Below are positions 1-6,375 of a stretch of DNA of 52,333 bases, piece by piece; the first letter of the stretch is position 1; each line of letters begins with the position of its first letter. This stretch comes from an uncultured Hungatella sp. (GTDB taxonomy: Bacteria > Bacillota > Clostridia > Lachnospirales > Lachnospiraceae). A model generated the notes under the pieces. That model was not told the origin of the DNA. It searched no databases and saw only the letters and a program-made list of their open reading frames with translations. The stretch lies in NCBI GenBank assembly GCA_910585645.1, contig CAJUFP010000022.1, forward strand, positions 1-52,333, in the 5' to 3' direction. A program made the position numbers and the translations under genes.

Positions 1-117
1 CAGGATTTTATTTTTTGAAACATTGTGTAGTGCTACTTTTATGGTTAATCGTAGGCTTAATATTCCCCAGGTAAAGTTACACTATCAAGCAAGAGGGGGA
101 ATTGTTGGCAGGCATAT

Positions 118-131
118 CGTTACTGTTCATG
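118..131. repeat. Partial copy of the GTTACTGTTCA intergenic repeat
   Basis: The intergenic run CGTTACTGTTCATG matches the terminal arm of the larger inverted-repeat element at 6219-6370 and the truncated copy at 52283. Only one arm is visible here. It lies just beyond the 3' end of the injection-system operon, so it may be a remnant or the end of an element. Confidence 0.4.
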
Positions 132-157
132 TGTCTGAATTTTGGTATATCCTTCGC

Positions 158-871
158 TTACTCAACCTGCTTTTCCCCCTCAAACACCACCCCAAACTGC
201 CCAAACACCTCCCGGCAGGTCTGGATATTGTAAGGCCCTGCAGCCTCAAGCACCGCGATCTCCTCCCGTTTCAGCACCACTTTCTCTTTCGGAGCCTTAA
301 TCCTCTCCCGGTAAATCCTCTCTGCAATCTCCATCCTTTTGGCGTCCATGGAGCGTTTTACCTCATAATAGGCCATTGCCTCCTCAAAAGGCATAAGCTG
401 AGCCTTAAGAATATGTCCGCCGTGAGCAAACCAGTCCTCATAACTATCGCCGCTTAGGATCTGATCCTCCTCCTCCCAAAAACCCGTAGTCACAAAAGGC
501 AGCTTCTTCTGCCCCACATCGTCCTCAAAAAGAATCGATAAAGCCCGGGCAGCGTCCTGGATAAACTCAGACGCCCCTTTGTAATGGGATCTGGCGTACT
601 GGTCCGAGAGCACAAGCTTGGAGCGGGGGCTGCCCCGGTCGTCAAACATGCCCATGAGCAGTTCCATATCCTCTGAAAACGCAAGGGCCGCCTTTCCCCC
701 CTCATCATTCCGGGTAATGTAAAGTTCCCCGAACCATGCGTTCTCATTAACAATAAAAGGGTACTCCCCAAGCATGACCCCGTGGACGCATGAGGCGAGG
801 ATACATCCCTCCCACAAAGCCCTGCCGTCTATGGCAAGCCTGTTTACAGCTCTGTCTTCCAAATGGCTCAT
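158..871 (-). CDS. Hypothetical 237-aa protein, last gene of the injection-system operon
   Basis: I do not recognise this family. The 237-aa product is soluble, without signal peptide or membrane segment. It has an aromatic, acidic N-terminal half and a charged helical stretch near residues 165-205. The ATG is preceded by AGGAGG at good spacing and lies 11 bp after the upstream cysteine-rich gene, so it is probably co-transcribed. Its position behind a VgrG-like gene, a pentapeptide-repeat protein and a candidate effector suggests an effector-specific immunity protein or chaperone; that is inference from context only. Confidence 0.75.
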   Translation of the reverse strand: MSHLEDRAVNRLAIDGRALWEGCILASCVHGVMLGEYPFIVNENAWFGELYITRNDEGGKAALAFSEDMELLMGMFDDRGSPRSKLVLSDQYARSHYKGASEFIQDAARALSILFEDDVGQKKLPFVTTGFWEEEDQILSGDSYEDWFAHGGHILKAQLMPFEEAMAYYEVKRSMDAKRMEIAERIYRERIKAPKEKVVLKREEIAVLEAAGPYNIQTCREVFGQFGVVFEGEKQVE

Positions 872-882
872 GTTTCCTCCTG

Positions 883-1785
883 CTACTTTTTATTGATGGT
901 TACGATAGGGGCATGGGCCCGTCTGCACATGCGGGGGTCATCCAGGTTACAGGACTTCTCCGGGCCGCAAATGCCAGGAAGCTCTTTGGGAGGTTCCCCC
1001 TCCTTCTGATTTCGGTTGTATGTAACACATACGAAAAGAAAATACCCTCCTTCTTTTGGATGGGGGTCAAATGGTTTTAAGTTAGGATCCTTCTCTCTTA
1101 GCGCCGTGACGCAGGGACAGCCAGGCCCGTCGTCGCCTTTGCTGCTGTTTACACCAAATTGTAAAACCCCGGCATTGCAGAAACGGTTGCATCCCCCTTT
1201 TGCCTTTATCTGGACATGGTCAATAGCCCACATCTCATTCATGTGACCTTCGGCAAAGGGATAGGGAACCAGATTCTTTGAATCAAACGTTTCTCCTTCA
1301 TAAATATCGGACTTCAGCTTAAGCCCGTTCCTTACCAGGTTGGCCCGGATGATCATAGACTTCTGGAAATCCGTAAACACAGCCACATTATGCAGGGCTG
1401 CCTTTAACTGTTCCATATGAGCAGTAATTTCCAAATCCGTTGTCCCCGGCAAAACCAGGGCCGAATTGTACGTCCCTGTCGCTGAATAAACATTCCCGAA
1501 AAACCTGTTGAATTTCGTGCCTTCTGCTGCCCGTTGTTGATTTCTGTCCATAAGCTCCCGAAGCATCTTATTCAGCCTGTCCGGGTCCGTTATCTTGCTG
1601 CCTCCGTCAAAGGCTATAAGGCCCATGGCCTGCTCCTTCTTTTTTTTGCTGCCCCACACATCGCTGCCATAAGGCCGCCGTTTTCTGCACCGCTCAAAGG
1701 AATCGCAGGGGCACTTTCCCTTTGTCTTGCAGTCAGGCGGATTCCCGATTTTTCCGCCTGCCCCTTTTGCCTCAGTCTGTGTCAT
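883..1785 (-). CDS. Cysteine-rich 300-aa protein, candidate injection-system effector
   Basis: No family is recognised with confidence. The protein has a Gly/Lys/Cys-rich N-terminus, a central helical part and a C-terminal half with many cysteines (GCN, FCN, GCPC, ICG, SCN, MCR). A segment near residues 190-205 reads AIDHVQIKAKGG, which resembles the first half of an HNH/treble-clef nuclease motif (DH followed by GG), but no clear downstream HNH histidine is visible. I chose the ATG at 1785 because GGGAGG sits 8 nt upstream; longer forms would use a TTG. It overlaps the preceding gene by 14 bp, which implies translational coupling. Cargo of the upstream spike genes is a context-based guess; a zinc-binding structural protein is the alternative. 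Confidence 0.6.
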   Translation of the reverse strand: MTQTEAKGAGGKIGNPPDCKTKGKCPCDSFERCRKRRPYGSDVWGSKKKKEQAMGLIAFDGGSKITDPDRLNKMLRELMDRNQQRAAEGTKFNRFFGNVYSATGTYNSALVLPGTTDLEITAHMEQLKAALHNVAVFTDFQKSMIIRANLVRNGLKLKSDIYEGETFDSKNLVPYPFAEGHMNEMWAIDHVQIKAKGGCNRFCNAGVLQFGVNSSKGDDGPGCPCVTALREKDPNLKPFDPHPKEGGYFLFVCVTYNRNQKEGEPPKELPGICGPEKSCNLDDPRMCRRAHAPIVTINKK

Positions 1786-2233
1786 CCCCATCGCCTCCCA
1801 TCGTCTCAACCCGCTCCAGCCCCAGATTTACATACCCCCGCCGCAGCAGGCATTCCGCCAAAGCCAGATTCACCACATACGAAACCTTTTTATAATTGGG
1901 AACCATAAAAATAGGCATCAGCCCCATAGGGCCCACCGCCGTCACCGCCCCGTCAGGCCCAAACCTTGCCTTTTTTACGTCCTGCTCCTTTGGATGAAAT
2001 CCCCAGTAATCCGGCTGATCCTGCCCCTCTATGACGCAGGGGATAAAATCCATATCCCGCAGAAACTGCTCCAAAAGCTCCTTAAAGCGGTTGCTGATCA
2101 GCGGGCAGGGGTGAAGGGTAAAATCCGGCGCCTCGCCCTTTTTCACCATGGAACAGATCAAAATATCCTTGTCATGGTTTACAATCTTAAATCTGCACCC
2201 TCCCTCAAAGGGCTTCAACAAAAAATATTCCAT
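1772..2233 (-). CDS. Small 153-aa protein, DUF1629/Imm-like
   Basis: The N-terminus (MEYFLLKP...) and a 'CPLISNRFKELLE' type segment near residues 45-60 resemble the DUF1629/Imm43 group of small proteins often found beside polymorphic toxins. That family link is from memory of the motif pattern and is weak. There is no signal peptide or membrane helix. The start is set by GGAGAGG before the ATG at 2233, 11 bp downstream of the pentapeptide-repeat gene. It overlaps the following candidate effector gene by 14 bp, an arrangement that fits an immunity or effector-loading protein. Confidence 0.6.
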   Translation of the reverse strand: MEYFLLKPFEGGCRFKIVNHDKDILICSMVKKGEAPDFTLHPCPLISNRFKELLEQFLRDMDFIPCVIEGQDQPDYWGFHPKEQDVKKARFGPDGAVTAVGPMGLMPIFMVPNYKKVSYVVNLALAECLLRRGYVNLGLERVETMGGDGDDTD

Positions 2234-2243
2234 CCGCCTCTCC

Positions 2244-3314
2244 TCACTCCTCGCAAAACACAGCCTGCCCTCTCTGTCCCTCATCCAGCCGGTAGTAATC
2301 CCCATGGCCCTCATCAAACACCGCGCCCTCCAGATTTGCCTTGGAAAAATCCGCCCATTCCATGGCGCTGAAGGTAAAATCCGCGTTCTTTAGCCGGCAT
2401 CCCACAAAGCTGGCCCGCTCATTGTCCGGCCTAAGCCAAATCTCACCATTAAACCTGCAGGAACTATAAGTTCCCTCAAACACCGCGCCCTCCAGGTCAG
2501 CCCCGTCAAACCTTGTACCCGGAACCCAGGCGTCCCGAAAACAGGCCCCCTTCATGGCGCTGCCGCAAAACCAGGCCCCGGTCAAATCCGCCTCCCCAAA
2601 GCTGCACCCCTCCAGATTACAATCCCGAAAATCACACCCGGTCAGGTCAAGGCCGTCAAAATTCCAGCCGGAAAAATCCATCCCCCTGAAATCCCGAAAC
2701 CGGTATACCTCCGCCTCCCCTTTTTCGAACCATTTTTTCATCTCCTGCCGCTCCATGGCAGGCAGATGGCGGCGGCACACAGCCCCGTAGCCCATATACT
2801 CGCAGATTCTCACCCGAAACTGGTCCGTAACAGACATTCCCTCCGTGGAAAACCCCATGACAGCCCTGCGGCACGCCATATCCACATAGCTCCAAAAAGA
2901 ATCCGCTGCCTGGCACATACATATCTGTACCATGCGCTCCGCAACCTTTGACCGGTACTTCTTCACAAGGCGGACCGTCTCCTTCTCCATATCCTCATAA
3001 AACGAAAAGATTCCCCTTGTGTCAATCTCCCCAGCCTGGGCCTGACAGGGATCTGCGTACCACTTTGGCCCGTAGACCAGAATAGGCGCCTGAAAATCCT
3101 GTTCCAAAAGCCTGGTGCGCAGCATGGTAATCTCCATAAACTCCACATCCTGGTATCCCTTATTCTGCATGGCTTTCACCTGCCTGCACGCCCCGGCCAT
3201 GGCCTCCCGGTAAGAATCCGTCAGCTCCTCCATATGGGAAAAATAATAGGCGTTCACCCCAAGACGGGCCTGGTTTCGTATTTCCCTGAACTCTTTCCTG
3301 AAATTCTCATCCAT
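2244..3314 (-). CDS. Pentapeptide-repeat protein downstream of VgrG-like spike
   Basis: This 356-aa protein has an alpha-helical N-terminal part (about 1-200) and a C-terminal right-handed quadrilateral beta-helix of A(D/N)LxG-type pentapeptides (about 205-345: FSGWNFDGLDLTGCDF, CSFGEADLTGAWF, ADLEGAVFEG and so on). The start lies 1 bp after the VgrG-like stop, with AAAGGA upstream. In Gram-negative type VI systems, pentapeptide repeats occur in DUF2169-type adaptors encoded next to VgrG or PAAR genes, so an adaptor that mounts cargo on the spike is a reasonable inference. No DUF2169 homology is claimed for the N-terminal half. The pentapeptide assignment itself is clear. Confidence 0.85.
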   Translation of the reverse strand: MDENFRKEFREIRNQARLGVNAYYFSHMEELTDSYREAMAGACRQVKAMQNKGYQDVEFMEITMLRTRLLEQDFQAPILVYGPKWYADPCQAQAGEIDTRGIFSFYEDMEKETVRLVKKYRSKVAERMVQICMCQAADSFWSYVDMACRRAVMGFSTEGMSVTDQFRVRICEYMGYGAVCRRHLPAMERQEMKKWFEKGEAEVYRFRDFRGMDFSGWNFDGLDLTGCDFRDCNLEGCSFGEADLTGAWFCGSAMKGACFRDAWVPGTRFDGADLEGAVFEGTYSSCRFNGEIWLRPDNERASFVGCRLKNADFTFSAMEWADFSKANLEGAVFDEGHGDYYRLDEGQRGQAVFCEE

Positions 3315-3315
3315 A

Positions 3316-4980
3316 TCAATTTTCCTTTATCTTTGACGCCTTTAAGTCCATGGCCCCGTCCAGCTTAATGGAACTGGATTTACAGGAAATCCCCACCTCA
3401 GACTTGGCGCTTAGCTTCATCTTCTTATCCGAAGCCTGGGCCATGTCCTCCTTGGAAGAAAGAGTCATCTTTTTCTGGCTCACCACGGTCATGTCCTCCT
3501 CCGATTTGGCCACAAACTCCTTCTCCGTCTCCATGCCCAGATTCTTTGTGGCGGTAAAAGTCATCTCTTCACCGCTAAACAGCGTCATCTGGCCTCCCGC
3601 GGTGACATCAACCTCTTTCCCTGCCCTGGCGTCAATCCCCTTTCCCGCGCTGACACTACACCCTGCCCCCGCGTTCATCAGGATATTGGTTCCCGCTGTC
3701 AGGGAAATATGGCCTGCCGCCGTCACGTCAATGCTTGACAGGGTATTTACCATAATCCCGTGCTGGGAAAACACCTCAATCCCGTCGTCCTGGTTCAGCC
3801 TGATATACAGCCCCCCGGTCTTTGCGGTTATCAAAATCTCCTCCGGGCTGATTTTAATCTCCTTATCATTGGGGGTCCGCAGGTATTTCACATTGGGGTC
3901 TCCCATGCGGTCGCTTTCCATCTGCCGGTAGGAAGACAGGGCCACAGCCAGGCTCTCATCCTCTGTGGGAAACTGAATATTCACCACATCCCCAGGCTCA
4001 GGCATCAGATAAAGCCCTGTATGGTTCTCCGCGCTGTAAGGGGTAATATAGGGAAATGCATAGGCTTTGGCCGTATCCTGGCTCTCGTCCACACACAGCA
4101 GAACCTTCACCGTGTCCTGACTCACCTCCAGCACCTGCCCCACAAGGGTCAGGCCCGTGATATGCTGATTATAGCTTACAGGAACCTTAAGCCCATTCTC
4201 CGGGCACAGCACATAGCGGCAGGTAAGCACCGCGTCCGCCAGATGAATCAAAGCCTCCCTGACAAACAAGGCGTTTCCGTTGTAATCCACCGTATCGCCG
4301 ATAGAAAGCACGCTGTCATCCGCCGTAACCATATATTCCAGAGAATCATCAGGGGCAGCGTCCACCCCGGCACCTGTATGCTTGCGATAGCGTCCGATAT
4401 TTTTCCCCACTGAAAACCGGTAAGAAAGAAGACTCCCCTTCTGATTCCCCTTGGGTATCCCAAAATAAAATTTCGGTTCCTCCACCGAGGGAAGAAGCAC
4501 ACAATGATTGTGGGAAGCAATCCTCTTTAAAAATTCCCAGTTGGTCTCCTGATACTGAAGCAGAAGATTGCTGACAGACAGGGCGGAGGCCTCCATGGAC
4601 AGGGACAATCCGTTTTCCCCTGCCATCAGCTCCCCGATCTGCTGATAATTCATCCCCCCGTCCTGAAAGGACCGGGACAAAACATCCGTGTCCGCCTTGA
4701 CGCTGAAAGACGCGGCCCACACTTCCAGATAGCACACCTCCCCCTGAAAGGAGGCCCTGATATTCTGCACAAGTCCCCGGAAAATCACTCCATCCTGGTC
4801 GGAAACCGTGACCACCGTGGAATCATCCGTATCCATAACCCCAGAATCACCGTTTTCCTTGGGTACAATGCCTTTCAAATACATGGCTGCATGGTGGTTC
4901 AGCGACTGTTCCACCTTCATCTCCACAATGCCCTCCAGGGCAAAGGGACTGACCCTTAACCTGGTCACGTCAATTATCAT
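3316..4980 (-). CDS. VgrG-like spike protein of a contractile injection system
   Basis: The 554-aa protein shows the order of a VgrG/gp27-gp5 spike. An N-terminal gp27-like beta-domain spans about 1-270, with an 'NWEFLKRIASH' segment typical of the phage late control D family. An OB-fold spans about 275-350 (LVGQVLEV..., ending PGDVVNIQFP). A C-terminal needle from about 360 is built of short repeats such as VTAAGHISL, LTAGTNILM, VTAGGQMTL and LSSKEDMA, as in the trimeric gp5 beta-helix. It has no C-terminal effector extension. The start at 4980 is set by AGGAGGAGGACC. It lies between the PAAR-like tip gene and the pentapeptide-repeat gene. The alternative is a phage or R-tailocin spike, but the FHA/PP2C neighbours argue for a secretion-type system. 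Confidence 0.85.
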   Translation of the reverse strand: MIIDVTRLRVSPFALEGIVEMKVEQSLNHHAAMYLKGIVPKENGDSGVMDTDDSTVVTVSDQDGVIFRGLVQNIRASFQGEVCYLEVWAASFSVKADTDVLSRSFQDGGMNYQQIGELMAGENGLSLSMEASALSVSNLLLQYQETNWEFLKRIASHNHCVLLPSVEEPKFYFGIPKGNQKGSLLSYRFSVGKNIGRYRKHTGAGVDAAPDDSLEYMVTADDSVLSIGDTVDYNGNALFVREALIHLADAVLTCRYVLCPENGLKVPVSYNQHITGLTLVGQVLEVSQDTVKVLLCVDESQDTAKAYAFPYITPYSAENHTGLYLMPEPGDVVNIQFPTEDESLAVALSSYRQMESDRMGDPNVKYLRTPNDKEIKISPEEILITAKTGGLYIRLNQDDGIEVFSQHGIMVNTLSSIDVTAAGHISLTAGTNILMNAGAGCSVSAGKGIDARAGKEVDVTAGGQMTLFSGEEMTFTATKNLGMETEKEFVAKSEEDMTVVSQKKMTLSSKEDMAQASDKKMKLSAKSEVGISCKSSSIKLDGAMDLKASKIKEN

Positions 4981-5071
4981 GGTCCTCCTCCTTTTCCTGC
5001 CCGTTCTCAAGCTCCTGCTGCTCAATCAAATCCGCCATCCACGCGATAAAATCCTCGTCACCGTACTCCAT
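4970..5071 (-). CDS. Possible 33-aa micro-ORF between PAAR-like and VgrG-like genes
   Basis: An ATG two bases after the PAAR-like stop opens a 33-codon acidic reading frame (begins MEYGDEDFIAWMAD, ends KEEDHDN) that overlaps the VgrG start by 11 bp. AAGGA lies about 12 nt upstream of the ATG. The composition (helical, amphipathic start, acidic tail) is plausible for a small adaptor or a translational-coupling leader. The frame fills an otherwise unexplained 93-bp gap in a tightly packed operon. No homolog is known to me. Confidence 0.4.
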   Translation of the reverse strand: MEYGDEDFIAWMADLIEQQELENGQEKEEDHDN

Positions 5072-5073
5072 AC

Positions 5074-5403
5074 TCACTGCCCGTCCTTCTGAATCTTGAT
5101 AACCCCGCCTCCGCAGGAACAGATGGCCATGGAATCGCTCATCAGCGCCGGCATTCCTCCCACCAGCACATTGGTCTTCCCCTTCATCCAGGCAGCCACC
5201 ATAGGCGTGCAGGGAACCGGCGGCGCCATCTTGGCGCAGGTCCCGAAAGGCTTAATATTCACCATAGGCTTGCAGTCCATAATATTGGCCTTCGCCTTCC
5301 CCCCGATCTCCACCCGGTTCACCGGCAGCACGGTCAAGGTGGAAGGCGCCGCTCCCAGGACACATTTTAACGTAGCTCCGTTTACAACATAAGTTTTAGC
5401 CAT
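5074..5403 (-). CDS. PAAR-like (DUF4280-type) spike-tip protein
   Basis: This 109-aa protein begins with 'VVNGATLKCVLG', carries repeated short Gly/Pro beta-turn units ('NIMDCKPMVNIKPFGTC', 'PCTPMVAAWMKGKTNVLVGGMPALM') and ends with 'ICSCGGGVIKI'. This is the pattern of the DUF4280 PAAR-like family, whose cysteines are expected to hold a metal at the cone tip. It would cap the VgrG-like spike encoded directly downstream. AGGAGGGG precedes the ATG at 5403. Family length is normal and no effector domain is fused. Confidence 0.88.
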   Translation of the reverse strand: MAKTYVVNGATLKCVLGAAPSTLTVLPVNRVEIGGKAKANIMDCKPMVNIKPFGTCAKMAPPVPCTPMVAAWMKGKTNVLVGGMPALMSDSMAICSCGGGVIKIQKDGQ

Positions 5404-5415
5404 ACAAACCCCTCC

Positions 5416-6198
5416 TCAATCAATCATGGTCTTTCCGCCCATTCCTCTGGGCCTTTGACGTTTTTCCCCTCCGGACACAAGCCTGGCGTAAAGCCTCCTA
5501 AGCCCCTGATACAGATACAGATTGCCCTGTCCCTTATCCCCCGTTTTTTCCCTGGCCAGAAGATACCGCTGTATCAGCTCCCGGGATATACAAGGACTGT
5601 TCAGACAGGCCACGCTGAAACTAAGGTCCAGAGGCAGGGCTTTTTCAGACCCCAGGACGTCCCTTCCGTAAAGCCGGAGAATAAAAGGCGCCAGGGTATG
5701 GCCCCCTTCACAGGCATAGGGGATATGCACAGGATTTAACGTGTTAAATTCCGTAACCAGGTCATTAAAATCCTGATACTCCTCATAGGTCCGAAGCCTT
5801 GCCCCCTGTTCCAGAAGAAACCGCCCCAGCTCATACTCCCCGTCCCCAAGGACCCGCACCGGCTCCAGAGACAATTCAAACCCCTCCGTCCTAAAATCCG
5901 GGGAAATGCTTTCCCCCGCCTTTTTTAAAACCACCTGGACCATCTGCCCATACATGCAAAGCTCCAGCCTGGCCTCCTCCTTCATACAGAAAAAATAAAG
6001 GCCGTGCTTCAAAATCCCGGGACCAATCACAAGGTCCTTTCCCTCCCCCCGCACCGAAAACCCGGCAATCACCCCGTTTCCGTACTCCCGAAACAAGAGG
6101 GAAAAAAAATTCGGCGCGTAATCCCGGATAAAATCCAGAGAATCCCGTTTGAGAATACGGCCTTCCTCAAACAGAGGGAACACCTGCTTAACCTCCAT
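5416..6198 (-). CDS. Unrecognised 260-aa protein, possible baseplate (TssK-like) component
   Basis: A beta-rich N-terminal part (about 1-110, 'FEEGRILKRDSLDFIRDYAPNF', 'GVIAGFSV', 'LVIGPGILKHGLYFF') precedes a helical C-terminal part (about 135-245). The pattern 'eG..L..dsl' followed by beta strands, then 'YELGRFLLEQGARL', recalls TssK or phage baseplate/receptor-adaptor proteins, but I cannot establish homology by eye. The start is the ATG at 6198 with GGAGG five bases upstream. It sits 13 bp before the PAAR-like gene, where baseplate genes usually lie in contractile injection clusters. The function is inference. Confidence 0.7.
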   Translation of the reverse strand: MEVKQVFPLFEEGRILKRDSLDFIRDYAPNFFSLLFREYGNGVIAGFSVRGEGKDLVIGPGILKHGLYFFCMKEEARLELCMYGQMVQVVLKKAGESISPDFRTEGFELSLEPVRVLGDGEYELGRFLLEQGARLRTYEEYQDFNDLVTEFNTLNPVHIPYACEGGHTLAPFILRLYGRDVLGSEKALPLDLSFSVACLNSPCISRELIQRYLLAREKTGDKGQGNLYLYQGLRRLYARLVSGGEKRQRPRGMGGKTMID

Positions 6199-6218
6199 GG
6201 CAGCCTCCACCTATTGAA

Positions 6219-6370
6219 ATGTTGCTGTTCACGGGGCAGCTTTTGTCCGGCTCCGCCGAACAAAAAGCATCTGGCGTTCGCCCGATGTGGAAAACAGGAT
6301 GAAAACAGTCTTACAAGCAAGCTTGACGCCTGTTTTCATCCTGTTTTCCCCGCCCCGTGAACTGTAACAT
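6219..6370. repeat. 152-bp inverted-repeat element (MITE/REP-like) inside the operon
   Basis: The element is bounded by imperfect terminal inverted repeats: ATGTTGCTGTTCACGGGGC at the left and GCCCCGTGAACTGTAACAT at the right. Inside is a short hairpin at 6241-6265 (TTTTGTCCGGC / GCCGAACAAAA). It is followed by a perfect 20-bp inverted repeat, 6289-6308 against 6330-6349, with a 21-nt loop. The same left arm and first hairpin recur at 52283-52333. It occupies the gap between the Hsp70-like and baseplate-like genes and could act as an RNA-processing or attenuation site. Confidence 0.85.
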
Positions 6371-6375
6371 CCTAT

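Noticed and set aside
883..1785. Firm call of an HNH nuclease toxin
   Set aside because: Only a DH...GG half-motif is seen; the second histidine part is not identifiable.
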